From positions 1 through 64,000 of the forward strand of contig NZ_BDBT01000005.1 of assembly GCF_001613125.1 (NCBI RefSeq): 64,000 nt of DNA, written 5' to 3'. Source of the DNA: Nocardia shimofusensis NBRC 100134. Its GTDB lineage: Bacteria; Actinomycetota; Actinomycetes; Mycobacteriales; Mycobacteriaceae. Below, in pieces: positions 16,978 to 26,491 of the stretch (the stretch's first letter is position 1; each line of letters starts with the position of its first letter). The notes under the pieces were generated by a model that saw only the letters and a program-made list of their open reading frames with translations, ran no database searches and had not been told where the DNA came from. Made by a program: the position numbers and the translations under genes.

Positions 16978-17405
16978 GACAGGTCGCTGTCCGGCCTCTG
17001 CCGCGGCTGGCTACCGAGCTCGTGGCCTACCCGGCCCGCCAGCTCGTTCATCCGATGCGCGACCAAGCTGACATCGATGTCGTTCGTGGTCGAGACACCC
17101 AGCAGGGTGCTCTCGCCCGCGGCGGTGATGAAGATCATCCCGTCGTCGTACTCGGTCATGTTCTGGCGCACACCGCTTTCCGGGCCGCCGCAGAACTCGC
17201 CGAGCGCCTTGCCCAGCGAGCGCAGCCCGGAGGCCGCGGCCGCGAAACGCTCGGCATCGTCGCGGACGATGCCCGAGGAGTGCGCGATGCGCAGGCCGTC
17301 GTCGGAGAGCAAGACAGCGAAACGCACCCCGGGAATGCTCAGATCCTCGAGTAACCACCCCAATTTGTTGCTGCTGTCGCTAACGGCAGTATTCGTCGAG
17401 CCCAT
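16974..17405 (-). CDS. cvnB: Roadblock/LC7 protein of the conservon (CvnB)
   Basis: The protein has 143 residues with the roadblock/LC7 fold: LLEDLSIPGVRFAVLLSDDG and later GVSTTNDIDVSLVAHRMNELA. Such proteins act as GTPase-regulating partners of MglA-like GTPases, here presumably CvnD. I start at the ATG at 17405, which overlaps the sensor kinase stop (TGATG); a TTG three bases earlier is a less likely start. A four-base overlap joins it to the next gene. Confidence 0.9.
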   Translation of the reverse strand: MGSTNTAVSDSSNKLGWLLEDLSIPGVRFAVLLSDDGLRIAHSSGIVRDDAERFAAAASGLRSLGKALGEFCGGPESGVRQNMTEYDDGMIFITAAGESTLLGVSTTNDIDVSLVAHRMNELAGRVGHELGSQPRQRPDSDLS

Positions 17406-18814
17406 CAAGGTGTCGTCCCTTCCGTGTGGTCGGTCGCCGCTGCGCGACCGCTCTTGGAACCGGCGTGCCAGGCCGCTGCGATATCCGGTCGTCCCGGTGT
17501 CCCCTCGGCATCGGACCGGCGCGGGCGCGCACCGGCCACAGGTGCGACGGCCCTGCGCCGCCGCTTCGGCAGCCCGCCCTGAGTGATCTCATGCACGGCG
17601 AACTGCTTCTCCTCCCCTTGGTCATGACGTGGCGCCGCGACGACCGCGACCGGTTCACGTTCCGGCGCCACTTCTTCGATCACCTCGCGGATCGGCTCGT
17701 CCACCTCGGCCGAGTCGGCCGGCTTGCGCGGCTGCAGCAACGCCTCGGGGATGTACACCATGGCGCGCATACCGCCGTAGGCGTTCGGGCCGTCGATGTA
17801 GACGGTGAATCCGTAGCGCCGCGCCAGGGCCGCGATGCCGGGGAAACCGACCTTGGGCGAGGGACCGAGTTGCTGGACGTCGACGGTGCGCTCGCCCGCC
17901 AACACCTGCCTGGCCTCCTCCATCTGCTCGGAGTTCATCCGCACGCCCGCGTCGTCGACGATGATCGTGACGCCGTGATGGCCTTCCTGGAAGGTCACGT
18001 CCACGAACGAGGTCGGCGGCGAGTAGCGCAGGCCGTTGTCCAGCAGCGTCGCCATGGTGTGCACCAGCGGCTCGACCGCGCGGCTGATGACGACGCGGTC
18101 GGACTGGTTGGCCCGCACCCGCAGGTAGTCGCGGACGCGCCCGGTGGCGCCGCCGACGATGTCGGTGAGCACCTGGGCGGGCCAGCGCCTGCCGGGCAGA
18201 CCGCCACAGACGATCACGTAGGACTGCGCCTGGCGGATCATCTGCTGCACGGTGTGATCGATATGGGTCAGCGTGGCGTATACGTCGTCGCCCCGATGCT
18301 GGCGCAGCGCCATGCTGACCACCTGGCTGACATCCGCGCCCAGACTGACCACCGCGGTGCCGAAGGAGCGCACCGCGCCGTTGGTCGCCTCGCGGGCGGA
18401 GGCGCGCACCGCGGCCTCCGCCTCGGCGACCGCCTGTCTGGTGCGCGTGTCGGCCTCGGCGCTCACCCGGTCGGTCGTCTCGACCTGCACCAGGCGCAAC
18501 CCGTCGGCGTATCGCTCACCGGTCCAGTTCAGCACCTGCGCGAAACGCGAGTCCTGCAGTGTCACGGGAACTTCGACGTTCACGCTCGGGGTCTCTCCAC
18601 GCCGCACCGCATCGGTGATCGACGGGACGGTCTGCGAGGCGAAGCGCTCCAGCGCCTCGTCACGCGCGTTCTGCTCACGAGTGAGCTCCGCGACGCGGGC
18701 GCGTTCCTTTCGGATCGCGAGCGTGGCGTACACGGCCACCGCCAAGACCAGGACGGGGGCCAGAATCCACGGAAGTAATACGGCGATATCCAAATTCATC
18801 AGTTCTCTCGTCAT
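17405..18814 (-). CDS. cvnA: Conservon membrane-anchored sensor ATPase/histidine-kinase-like protein (CvnA)
   Basis: The protein has 469 residues. A single membrane helix lies near 10-30, followed by a long helical region (35-180), a degenerate phospho-acceptor region THIDHTVQQMIRQ near 184, and a HATPase domain. The domain has the N box TLLDNGLRYSPP (near 255), DDAGVRMNS (near 287) and GFPGIAALARRYG. The last 110 residues are disordered and contain a KRRRRA patch. CvnA proteins are nitrate-sensor-like kinases without a cognate response regulator in the operon. The ATG at 18814 is used; ATG at 18799, preceded by GAGAGAA, is an equally good start. It heads the four-gene operon. Confidence 0.9.
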   Translation of the reverse strand: MTRELMNLDIAVLLPWILAPVLVLAVAVYATLAIRKERARVAELTREQNARDEALERFASQTVPSITDAVRRGETPSVNVEVPVTLQDSRFAQVLNWTGERYADGLRLVQVETTDRVSAEADTRTRQAVAEAEAAVRASAREATNGAVRSFGTAVVSLGADVSQVVSMALRQHRGDDVYATLTHIDHTVQQMIRQAQSYVIVCGGLPGRRWPAQVLTDIVGGATGRVRDYLRVRANQSDRVVISRAVEPLVHTMATLLDNGLRYSPPTSFVDVTFQEGHHGVTIIVDDAGVRMNSEQMEEARQVLAGERTVDVQQLGPSPKVGFPGIAALARRYGFTVYIDGPNAYGGMRAMVYIPEALLQPRKPADSAEVDEPIREVIEEVAPEREPVAVVAAPRHDQGEEKQFAVHEITQGGLPKRRRRAVAPVAGARPRRSDAEGTPGRPDIAAAWHAGSKSGRAAATDHTEGTTP

Positions 18815-19370
18815 GAACGGCTACGAGCCTGCACCCGGAAAAAGCACGTCACGGTCCGCCTGTCGACCCCCAGCCTGCGACCACAGAACTCGTTGTGCCT
18901 TTCCTCGGGATTTTCCGACCTGTAGTACTCGATCGGTTCGTTTCCTGTCGAAAGGTGGCCGGTTCGAAGCGGCACAGCCGGTCCGAAGCGACATGGAGGC
19001 TCACCGCTCACCTCACAATGCCTGCGGGACAGGTGATCCGGAACGCACGATCACCGTCCGGACGCAGCATCCGATCGAACCGGAACCCGACGACGCGCCC
19101 ACATTAGCAGCATTACGGCAAGGTCTCGACGTAACCTGATGACAGCCAGGCGAATTACGCCCACCCGCACCGCCGGCCGTCGAAAAACGCCAGCTCCACG
19201 CCTCGCCCGGCGTCTGCACCCCCAGACGCGGGCGTCCGCGCACGCCCGCGACGCGCCGGACCCGCACCCTCGGAGCCGTCCAGGCGGCCACCCCAGCAAC
19301 CTACTCGGCGGTAACGGAAATACGATTTGCGCAATCGGCATTTCGATGGCATCGCGCAGCGCGGACGAAA
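18815..19370. other. Gene-free region upstream of the conservon
   Basis: About 550 bases between the cvnA start and the terminator downstream of the YceI gene. I see no convincing gene on either strand. It must hold the conservon promoter, but I cannot pick one with confidence. A near-palindrome around TTGCGCAA lies at 19323-19337. Confidence 0.5.
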
Positions 19371-19411
19371 ACGACCTGCCCGCCCCGTCGGCGACGGGGC
19401 GGGCAGGTCGT
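19371..19411 (-). terminator. Perfect 19-bp hairpin after the YceI gene
   Basis: The arms at 19371-19389 and 19393-19411 are exact reverse complements (core CTGCCCGCCCCGTC) around a 3-base loop. It begins 33 bases past the YceI stop in the direction of transcription. It is among the strongest hairpins in the window and a good intrinsic-type terminator despite lacking a T run, as is usual in high-GC actinobacteria. Confidence 0.85.
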
Positions 19412-19443
19412 CAATGCCGTCCGGCGTGATACGCCGGTGATCG

Positions 19444-19998
19444 TCAGCTCTGCTGCTGCGTGACCTCGATCTCGAGGGTCAGGGTGATCTTGTCGCCGAT
19501 CACCACCCCGCCGTCGGGCAGCGGCATGTCGATATCGAGACCGAACTCACGACGGCTCACCGTCGTGGACGCCTCGAAACCGGCGACCGGACCGTGGCCC
19601 ATTCCCGGGTTCACGCCGAGAAATTCGACTTTCAGCGAAACCGGCTCGGGCTTGCCCAGGATGGTGAGCTCACCGTCGACCACGAAATCCTCACCATCGA
19701 CCCGGAACCCGGTCGAGACGAACGTCATCTCCGGAAAGTCCTCGGCATGGAAGAAGTCCGCCGAACGCAGGTGCGCGTCGCGCTGCTCGTTGTCGGTGGT
19801 CAGCGAGTTCACCCGGATGGCGGCTTCGGCCGAGGCGGAGCCGTCCTCGCCGATGACGAGCTTGCCGTCGAAATCGCTGAACCGGCCGCGCACCTTGCTC
19901 ACCATCAGGTGGCGAACGCTGAAGCCGACGGTGGAGTGCGCCGGGTCGATGACCCAGGTGCCCGCGGTGAGTCCCTTGGCGGTGGTGTTGGCGGTCAT
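19444..19998 (-). CDS. YceI-family lipid-binding-like protein
   Basis: The protein has 184 residues with the YceI lipocalin-like fold: WVIDPAHSTVGFSVRHLMVSKVRG, then RDAHLRSADFFHAEDFPEMTF and the C-terminal GGVVIGDKITLTLEIEV. The family binds polyisoprenoids. No signal peptide is present, so this is the cytoplasmic actinobacterial form. The ribosome-binding site AGGAGGAAACAGCT is excellent. A luciferase-like oxidoreductase gene lies upstream on the same strand with about 90 bases between, including a 20-bp tandem duplication. Confidence 0.92.
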   Translation of the reverse strand: MTANTTAKGLTAGTWVIDPAHSTVGFSVRHLMVSKVRGRFSDFDGKLVIGEDGSASAEAAIRVNSLTTDNEQRDAHLRSADFFHAEDFPEMTFVSTGFRVDGEDFVVDGELTILGKPEPVSLKVEFLGVNPGMGHGPVAGFEASTTVSRREFGLDIDMPLPDGGVVIGDKITLTLEIEVTQQQS

Positions 19999-20025
19999 AG
20001 CTGTTTCCTCCTGTGAGCGATCGAT

Positions 20026-20065
20026 CTTCGGTGGGTTATCGGGGGCTTCGGTGGGTTATCGGGGG
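20026..20065. repeat. Exact 20-bp tandem duplication
   Basis: CTTCGGTGGGTTATCGGGGG occurs twice head to tail (20026-20045 and 20046-20065) in the gap between the luciferase-like oxidoreductase gene and YceI. It lies 27-67 bases upstream of the YceI start, where it could duplicate a regulatory site or promoter element. Confidence 0.85.
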
Positions 20066-20088
20066 CGGATCGGGTCGATGCGGCCGGG

Positions 20089-21183
20089 TCACGCACGCAG
20101 GGCCGCGGTGCCGTTCCGCGCTGCGAGCAGTGAGGCGTGCGTCGGCGCGTCGGGCACGTGCGCGGGCCGCCGGGCGGCGAATTCCCTGCGCAGCACCGGC
20201 ACGACGTGTTCGCCGAGCAGGTCCAGTTGTTCCAGAACCGTCTTCAGCGGCAGGCCGGCGTGATCCATGAGGAACAGCTGACGCTGGTAGTCGCCGAAGG
20301 TCTCGCGGAAGGTGAGCGTCTTGTCGATCACCTGCTGCGGGCTGCCGACGGTCAGCGGGGTCTGCTCGGTGAACTCCTCGAGCGAAGGTCCGTGACCGTA
20401 TACCGGCGCGTTGTCGAAGTAGGGCCGGAACTCCCGCACCGCGTCCTGGGAGTTGTGACGCATGAACACCTGGCCGCCGAGTCCGACGACGGCCTGATCC
20501 GCGGAGCCGTGGCCGTGGTGTTCGTAGCGCTGCCGATACAACTCGATCAGCCGCTGGAAGTGTTCCTTGGGCCAGAAGATGTTGTTGGCGAAGAAGCCGT
20601 CACCGTAGAACGCGGCCTGCTCGGCGATCTCCGGGCTGCGGATCGAGCCGTGCCAGACGAACGGCGGCACACCGTCGAGCGGGCGCGGGGTCGAGGTGAA
20701 CGACTGCAACGGGGTGCGGAAGCGACCTTCCCAGTTCACCACGTCCTCGCGCCAGAGCCGGTGCAGCAGCTGGTAGTTCTCGACGGCCAGCGCGATGCCG
20801 TCGCGGATGTCCTTGCCGAACCAGGGATAGACCGGCCCGGTGTTGCCGCGGCCGAGCATCAGGTCGACGCGGCCGTCGGCCAGGTGCTGCAGCATCGCGA
20901 AGTCCTCGGCGATCTTCACCGGATCGTTGGTGGTGATCAGGGTCGTCGCGGTGGACAGGTGGATGCGCTCGGTGGTAGCCGCGATGTAACCGAGCATGGT
21001 GGTCGGCGAGGAGGGCACGAACGGCGGGTTGTGATGCTCGCCGGTGGCGAAGACGTCCAGGCCCACTTCCTCGGCCTTCTGCGCGATCCGCACCATGGCC
21101 TTGATCCGCTCGCCCTCGCCGGGGGTCCGGCCCGCCGTCGGGTCGGTGGTGACATCTCCGACCGAGAAGATTCCGAACTGCAC
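20089..21183 (-). CDS. Luciferase-like FMN-dependent monooxygenase (CE1758 type)
   Basis: A LLM-class TIM-barrel oxidoreductase of 364 residues. MQFGIFSVGDVTTDPTAGRT, FATGEHHNPPFVPSSPTTML and the C-terminal MDHAGLPLKTVLEQLDLLGE match the CE1758 group. The substrate is unknown. The start is a GTG at 21183 with CAGGAG upstream. A dyad (21204-21228) sits at the expected operator position. The YceI gene follows and an MFS exporter gene precedes it on the same strand, so the three may form one detoxification-type neighbourhood, by context only. Confidence 0.9.
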   Translation of the reverse strand: MQFGIFSVGDVTTDPTAGRTPGEGERIKAMVRIAQKAEEVGLDVFATGEHHNPPFVPSSPTTMLGYIAATTERIHLSTATTLITTNDPVKIAEDFAMLQHLADGRVDLMLGRGNTGPVYPWFGKDIRDGIALAVENYQLLHRLWREDVVNWEGRFRTPLQSFTSTPRPLDGVPPFVWHGSIRSPEIAEQAAFYGDGFFANNIFWPKEHFQRLIELYRQRYEHHGHGSADQAVVGLGGQVFMRHNSQDAVREFRPYFDNAPVYGHGPSLEEFTEQTPLTVGSPQQVIDKTLTFRETFGDYQRQLFLMDHAGLPLKTVLEQLDLLGEHVVPVLRREFAARRPAHVPDAPTHASLLAARNGTAALRA

Positions 21184-21203
21184 GGGGACTCCTGTGGCTT
21201 GTT

Positions 21204-21228
21204 GGTTGACTTGGCAACCATATCAACC
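21204..21228. promoter_or_regulatory. Dyad-symmetric candidate operator upstream of the CE1758-type gene
   Basis: GGTTGA (21204-21209) and TCAACC (21223-21228) are inverted around 13 bases, and an inner GGTTG...CAACC shares the left arm. The element lies 21-45 bases upstream of the GTG start, a place for a MarR- or TetR-type repressor. No regulator gene is adjacent. Confidence 0.5.
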
Positions 21229-21316
21229 GCAGGGCAGGCCCGTCTATTCCCCGGAAACGACGATCGCCGGCCACGGCGTACTGCCGTGGCCGGCGATGGC
21301 CGGGAGAGCTGCGCGC

Positions 21317-22792
21317 TCAGTGCACCATGAGCGCCGGATCGGAGTCCTTGACCACGGGCCGTGTCCGCGGCAGGAAGTACGCCGGGACCAGGGTCAGCAC
21401 GGCGAACACCAGAGCCACCAGATAGGTGTTGCTGAACGCGTCGGCGGCGGCGGCCGGTCCGGGCGGCCCGGCGGAGGTCACCCGATCGGCGATCTCATTG
21501 GACAGCACCACCGACATGATGGCGGTTCCGATCGAACCGGCGCTCTGGTTGATGATGTTCATCAACGTGGAGCCGCGCGCCACCTGCTGGTGGGTCAGCG
21601 TCTGGATCGCGGCGGTCATGGTCGGCATCATCGTGCAGCCCATGCCCAGGCCCATCACGAACAGCGCGGCGCACATGGCCACGTAATTCGTCGTGTCGGT
21701 CAACTGGATGAAGAAGACCATGGAGACCGAGATGATCGCCAGACCCGTCATCACGATCTTGCCCGGGCCCATGCGATCGACGAGCCTGCCCGCGATCGGC
21801 ATGGTGAGCATCGCGCCGATGCCCTGCGGCGCCATCAGCAGACCCGCCGCCATCGCGGACTCACCGCGCACCTGCTGCAGGTAACTCGGCAGCAGCAGAC
21901 CGGAGCCGAAGAAGGCGATGGCGAACATCGTCATCGTCAGCACCGCGAAGGTCAGCGCCCGGTTCTTGAACAGCGACAGGTCGATGAGCGGATGGGTGGT
22001 CCGCAGTGCGTGCAGGACGAACCCGACCAGCAGCGCCACACCGATGACGACCGGGATGATCACCTTCTTGTCGGCGAAGGTGCCGACCTCGGGAATGGTG
22101 GACACGCCGTAGAGGAACAGCGCCAGACCCGGCGAGGCCAGCAGCATGCCGAGGAAGTCGAAGGATTCGCTCGGTTCGGGGCGGTCCGGGGGCAGCACGA
22201 TCGCGGCCGCCGTCAGCGCCACCACGCCGATGGGCAGGTTGATCAGGAAGATCCAGTGCCAGCTGAACGCGTCGATCAGCCAGCCGCCCAGAATCGGCCC
22301 GCCGATCGGGCCGAGCAGCATCGGCACGCCGAGCACCGCCATGACCTGACCGATCCGCTGCGGGCCCGCCGCGTGGGTCATGATCGTCATGCCCAACGGC
22401 ATCAGCATGCCGCCGCCGAGTCCCTGGATGATCCGGAAGGCGATCAGTGATTCGATGCTCCACGCGACGCTGCACAGCAGCGAGCCGAGGACGAACAGAA
22501 CAAGCGCGGTCAGATAGAGCCGCTTGGTGCCGAACCGGTCGGCGGCCCAGCCGGTGAGAGGGATGACGGTGGCCAGCGCCAGCGTGTATCCGGTCATCGT
22601 CCACGCGGCAATGGCGTAGGTGGTCTCGAATTCCGTGATGAACGTCGGGAGCGCGACGGTCACGACGGTCACGTCGAGAATCGACATGATCGCGCCGATC
22701 ACGACGACGCCCGCGATCTTCAGCACGCCCTTGTCGAGCTTGTCCGAAGTGGAGCCGGGCGAAGCCGCCGGCGTATGTGGAGGTTCTGTCAC
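21317..22792 (-). CDS. MFS transporter, DHA2 (EmrB/QacA-type) drug exporter
   Basis: A 14-helix proton-dependent multidrug exporter of 491 residues. Helix 1 carries GAIMSILDVTVVTVALPTF, the D-V-T-V-V signature of EmrB-type pumps. GWAADRFGTKRLYL is the loop 2-3 motif, and GPILGG with HWIFLINLP is the antiporter region. The start is a GTG at 22792 with a poor ribosome-binding site; no better start is visible. The substrate is unknown. It lies upstream of the CE1758-type oxidoreductase on the same strand with a 133-base gap, so it is probably transcribed separately. Confidence 0.9.
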   Translation of the reverse strand: MTEPPHTPAASPGSTSDKLDKGVLKIAGVVVIGAIMSILDVTVVTVALPTFITEFETTYAIAAWTMTGYTLALATVIPLTGWAADRFGTKRLYLTALVLFVLGSLLCSVAWSIESLIAFRIIQGLGGGMLMPLGMTIMTHAAGPQRIGQVMAVLGVPMLLGPIGGPILGGWLIDAFSWHWIFLINLPIGVVALTAAAIVLPPDRPEPSESFDFLGMLLASPGLALFLYGVSTIPEVGTFADKKVIIPVVIGVALLVGFVLHALRTTHPLIDLSLFKNRALTFAVLTMTMFAIAFFGSGLLLPSYLQQVRGESAMAAGLLMAPQGIGAMLTMPIAGRLVDRMGPGKIVMTGLAIISVSMVFFIQLTDTTNYVAMCAALFVMGLGMGCTMMPTMTAAIQTLTHQQVARGSTLMNIINQSAGSIGTAIMSVVLSNEIADRVTSAGPPGPAAAADAFSNTYLVALVFAVLTLVPAYFLPRTRPVVKDSDPALMVH

Positions 22793-23125
22793 CGCTTAAG
22801 AGTGCCATGTCACATCGGGAACAACCACAGGGGTGCCCGCTCGAACGCATCGCCCGCGCGCGGCCGCCGGAATTGCCCGTTGTTCGCATGCCGGGCGAGC
22901 AGAAGCGCTTCCACACCGCCGACCGCCCGCTCCCGCCGGTTGCTCGCCGGAAACCCCGGCCGCCGCACGTGGGCTACCTGCGGTTTCTTTTCCGAAAAGC
23001 TTGCGCTGGTGGGGGTTTCGGAGCGGACAATGGCCGAGGACCGTGATGCCGGTCCGTCGCCGGGGGACACGCACTTCGTCTTTCCCTGGCGTTCCTGCCC
23101 GTACGCAACACGTAAGGGAAACACG
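22793..23125. other. Divergent intergenic region without a recognisable gene
   Basis: About 330 bases between the exporter and the glycine-zipper protein gene, which diverge. I see no gene, repeat or clear operator. It should hold both promoters. Confidence 0.5.
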
Positions 23126-23674
23126 ATGAGATTCCGTCGATTCGCCGCACCCGCCCTGCTCGCCGTCGGGGCCACCGTCCTGGCCACGGGCACCGCACAC
23201 GCCGCACCCGCCACACCGCCCGACGTCTCCGTGCACGGCGTCGAACAGGGCATCGGCTACACCGTGGGCCCGAACGAGGACGGCAGCGCCCTGGTCACCA
23301 CGCTCTATTCCGGCGCGTTCCGGATCGCCGGGGGCGTCATCCTCCTCACCGACGCGGCGGGTCAGGCCGTCAGCGCCTTCCCGACCGCCGTGAACGTCGA
23401 CGGCGCGACCGTCGGCCTGTCCCCCAGCCTGGCCGACAACGGTCGCACGCTGCTGCTCACCCCCGTGAACGCCCCGGCGGCGAGCGAACGCCTGGCGAGC
23501 TTCGTCGACGAGGACGCGACGCTGGCCCGTAAGCAGCACAACGCGGTCGTCGGCGCACTGGTCGGCGCGGGCATCGGCGCGGTGCTGGGGTTCTTCCTCG
23601 GTGGCGTCGGAGCACTGATCACTGTCCCGATCGGTGCGGGCATCGGCGCGCTCATCGGGTTCTCGACTCCCTGA
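23126..23674 (+). CDS. Secreted protein with a C-terminal glycine zipper
   Basis: The protein has 182 residues. The signal peptide MRFRRFAAPALLAVGATVLA ends at AHA (near residue 27). A roughly 100-residue beta-rich domain follows, then a glycine-zipper hydrophobic segment (about 140-180) with repeated GxGxGA patterns such as GALVGAGIGAVLGFFLGG. The ATG at 23126 follows AAGGGA. Proteins of this layout are common in Nocardia and relatives without assigned function; the zipper suggests insertion into or association with a membrane after export. It ends well before a strong bidirectional terminator. Confidence 0.75.
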   Translation: MRFRRFAAPALLAVGATVLATGTAHAAPATPPDVSVHGVEQGIGYTVGPNEDGSALVTTLYSGAFRIAGGVILLTDAAGQAVSAFPTAVNVDGATVGLSPSLADNGRTLLLTPVNAPAASERLASFVDEDATLARKQHNAVVGALVGAGIGAVLGFFLGGVGALITVPIGAGIGALIGFSTP

Positions 23675-23770
23675 TCAGGACGAGCAGGGCAACCGGTCGA
23701 GCCTGCCACTGCCGGTCCCGGCATCCCGATCGCGGGGAGGCGACGATCCGGGAGCGGCACGAGTCCGCGG

Positions 23771-23812
23771 GAGTCCGCCGTGTCCCAGCTCGACGCTGGG
23801 CACGGCGGGCTC
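23771..23812. terminator. Bidirectional hairpin between convergent genes
   Basis: The arms at 23775-23789 (CCGCCGTGTCCCAGC) and 23795-23808 (GCTGGGCACGGCGG) pair with one bulged base around a TCGAC loop. Outer GAG/CTC pairs extend the stem. It lies between the glycine-zipper gene and the convergent hypothetical gene. Confidence 0.75.
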
Positions 23813-23886
23813 ACCGCCACGCCCCCTGCTCCCGGCGGTGGCCGACTCAGCTGGGCGGCACCCGTCGATCCGCCTGATCCATCCGT

Positions 23887-24411
23887 TCACGAACCGTCTG
23901 CCGCGCAGGCGGACTCGAGCACCGGCGGAGTGTTCATCGGCGCTGTCACGGAATTCGCCCGGTCGATGTACTCGTCGTTGGCGAGGTGATACGCCTCGCC
24001 GAGATCGTCGAGCGCGCGCCGCCACCATTCCTCCGCCATCGCACCGTGCGGCCCGCGGCTCACAGCCAGCAGCGCCGCCGTGGCGTGGGCCGAGCGGGCC
24101 GCCGCGGCGAGCAGCACCGGGGCCGGATCCAGGGCCGCCGCGCCCGCCAGGACCCCGATCTGATCGTGCAGCAGGCGAGCCTCGAAACACGCCTGCTCGG
24201 TCGGGTTCTCGCCGAGCCTGGCGAGGGCTCCCGACGGCGTCGGCTCGTGACCTTCCGCCATCATCCGGCACAGTTCCCCGGAGACCACCCGGTGGAGCAG
24301 CCCGACGAGATCGGCTTGTTCGTCGGCCGCTCCTCGATGCGCCGCCACCGCCCCGCTCGTATCCACCCGCAGGATCGCCAGCACCGCCCGCAGTTGCGCG
24401 ATGGTCACCAC
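23887..24411 (-). CDS. Hypothetical helical protein
   Basis: The protein has 174 residues, is all-helical and Ala-rich, and has no membrane segment or signal peptide. I start at a GTG at 24411 because GGGAGG lies eight bases upstream. The motif EWWRRALDDLGEAYHLANDEYIDR near the C-terminus is the most distinctive part. Helices with repeated ARLL/AAAA patterns could form a bundle. I do not recognise the family. It lies alone between two terminator-flanked regions. Confidence 0.6.
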   Translation of the reverse strand: MVTIAQLRAVLAILRVDTSGAVAAHRGAADEQADLVGLLHRVVSGELCRMMAEGHEPTPSGALARLGENPTEQACFEARLLHDQIGVLAGAAALDPAPVLLAAAARSAHATAALLAVSRGPHGAMAEEWWRRALDDLGEAYHLANDEYIDRANSVTAPMNTPPVLESACAADGS

Positions 24412-24845
24412 GACCGTGTCCTCCCTGTCAGCCCACGTTTGCCATGCACCGAACCACACCGTCTACGAACGCGGCCTCAACGTAGCCAAGTCGGCCCGCG
24501 CTGTCCAGACCGCACCCCCCGCGAGCCGTCCACGCGCCCTTCGTCGCCACGCCCGCACGCCCGTCGTCAGCGAATATCATTGCGGGCGAGATCTGCTCGC
24601 CACTCGTCGAGCGGCCGTGCCATCACCGCCACTACCGGCTGCCGATTTCCCTGAGGCCGGGCGCAGCACACCGATCCCGCTCGGCACCCCAGGCCGCGGC
24701 GGCACAGCAGGTCCCCCGCCGGCGGCCCGTTCTCCGCAGCGACCACGCGTGGACGCTCGGGCCGGGCGGGGTGATCGCGGTGCGCGCAGGCCCGATCACC
24801 GGCAGGTCGCATCGGTCCACGGACAACCGGTGTCCAGCGGATCGC
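24412..24845. other. Region without a convincing gene
   Basis: About 430 bases between the hypothetical gene start and the end of the Ser/Thr kinase gene. Open frames exist on both strands but lack ribosome-binding sites and protein-like composition. Nothing else is visible. Confidence 0.45.
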
Positions 24846-26348
24846 TCAGGTCAGTTCGGCACTGTCGATCCGGTAGCTCTCTCCCATCGGCACCAGCTGG
24901 ATGAGGCGGGTCTCGGACCCCGAACGGCCGTCTGCGTAGGTCAGGTGGAGTCGGAAGGTGACCGTGTCGGTGTCCGGGTCGGCGCTCATCTGGTCGACGG
25001 TCGTGGAGGCGACGGTGTCCCAGAACTCACGGTAGTCCGCGTAGCCGCCGATCTCGCCCTGGTAGCGCACGGTCAGCCGCGACCACGCGGCGGCCGGATC
25101 GTCCGGCAGATCCGCGTAGTGGGCACGTACGTAGTCGGTCATCCGGGCGGCGGTCTCCGCGGGCCGCTGCGCCGTCGCCGCGATGCCACCGACCCCGGAG
25201 GTGGGCGTGGACGAGGAGGTCGTCGCCTGCGGGGTGCCGGAGCTCGACGACACCGAGCCGCCGTAGCCGGCGGCCGGTGTGGACTCCCCGCTGCCTGCGG
25301 AGACCTCGGTGGCCGAGGCGCTCCCGGCGCTGCCGACAGCGCCCTCGCTCGCCTCGCCCGAGCCCCGGTCGGGCAGCACCACCACTGCCACGGCCACGAG
25401 GATCACCAGCACGACGGCGCCGACCCCGGCCGCGACGGCCGCACCGCGCCGTCTCGGCGTCCGGTTCGGAACCGGGGCCGGCGGCGGTACGGGACGAACC
25501 ACCGTGGTGTCGTTCGGGCGCGGCGTGACGAGCGTGGAGTCGCCGCGCAGCGCGGCCTGGGCGGCCGCCATCAGCGCGCCCGCGCTGGGATAGCGGGTGG
25601 CCGGATCCTTCGCCATGCCCGTGGCGATCACGGTGTCGAAGGCGGCGGGCGCGCCGTGGACGGAGGGGTGCGGCGGCGCCTCGGTCAAGTGCGCGGTGAT
25701 CTGGCGCTCCACCCCCTCACCGGGGAACGGCTTGGCGCCCGTGAGGCATTCGTGCAGCACACAGGCCAGCGCGTAGACGTCCGCGCGCGCGTCGACGATG
25801 CCCTGCGAGAGCCGCTCCGGTGCCATGTAGGCGAAGGTGCCGATGGTCGATCCGGTCGAGGTCAGGCCCGATTGCGTGCCGGCGCGGGCGATGCCGAAAT
25901 CGATGAGATAGGCGAAATCGCCGGTGGTGACCAGGATGTTGGACGGCTTGACGTCGCGATGCACCAGCCCCGCGGCATGGGCCGCATCCAGCGCCCCGGC
26001 CACCTGACTCAGCAGCGACACCGCCCTGGGCGCGGGCATCGGCCTGCCGCCCGCCATCAGCGCGGCCAGGTCGACACCCTCGACCAGGCGCATATCCAGA
26101 TACAGCCGGCCCTCGATCTCGCCGAACCCGTGGATCGGGATGACGTGCGGTTCGGTCAGCCGCGCGGTCACCTGGGCTTCCCTGCGGAACCGCTCGCGGA
26201 AGATCTCGTCGTGCGCGAGTTCCGGAGGCAGCACTTTCAGCGCGACGACCCGATCGGTATCGGTATCGTGGGCGCGATATACCTGCCCCATGCCGCCCGC
26301 GCCGAGTTGGGCGAGCAGCCGGTAGCGGCCGAACATGGTCCCGTTCAC
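24846..26348 (-). CDS. Receptor-type Ser/Thr protein kinase with extracellular NTF2-like sensor
   Basis: The protein has 500 residues. The kinase domain (about 7-270) has [36 protein letters not shown] (near 128-137), DFGIARAG and [11 protein letters not shown] proline-rich linker precedes one membrane helix (about 303-325). Outside lies a Ser/Gly/Thr-rich stalk (330-390) and a roughly 110-residue C-terminal domain with [14 protein letters not shown], resembling the NTF2-like sensor domains of mycobacterial kinases. The start is uncertain: GTG at 26348 is given because PknH/PknD relatives carry residues before MFGxY; ATG at 26336 and GTG at 26366 are alternatives. Confidence 0.9.
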   Translation of the reverse strand: MNGTMFGRYRLLAQLGAGGMGQVYRAHDTDTDRVVALKVLPPELAHDEIFRERFRREAQVTARLTEPHVIPIHGFGEIEGRLYLDMRLVEGVDLAALMAGGRPMPAPRAVSLLSQVAGALDAAHAAGLVHRDVKPSNILVTTGDFAYLIDFGIARAGTQSGLTSTGSTIGTFAYMAPERLSQGIVDARADVYALACVLHECLTGAKPFPGEGVERQITAHLTEAPPHPSVHGAPAAFDTVIATGMAKDPATRYPSAGALMAAAQAALRGDSTLVTPRPNDTTVVRPVPPPAPVPNRTPRRRGAAVAAGVGAVVLVILVAVAVVVLPDRGSGEASEGAVGSAGSASATEVSAGSGESTPAAGYGGSVSSSSGTPQATTSSSTPTSGVGGIAATAQRPAETAARMTDYVRAHYADLPDDPAAAWSRLTVRYQGEIGGYADYREFWDTVASTTVDQMSADPDTDTVTFRLHLTYADGRSGSETRLIQLVPMGESYRIDSAELT

Positions 26349-26491
26349 CCCGTACCAGTACCACACCGGTCTCGAACACGCAGTGGCGCAGTACCGTTCG
26401 CGCGACCGCCACCGGTCCTACGAGGGCGTGTACGCGCGACGGCTGACCGGCCGAAGCCGATCAGCCGCTGTGGCCGGGTGACAACGTGCGG

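Noticed and set aside
17426..18778. 450-codon open frame opposite the conservon kinase gene
   Set aside because: Arg/His/Asp-rich composition, no ribosome-binding site, and the opposite strand encodes a recognisable CvnA.
19982..20010. Match of about 16-17 bases to the M13 reverse primer/lacZ start (AGGAAACAGCTATGACC) at the YceI gene start
   Set aside because: The flanks on both sides are native (the YceI frame continues and the sequence upstream differs from lacZ), so it is a chance similarity at a ribosome-binding site, not vector contamination.
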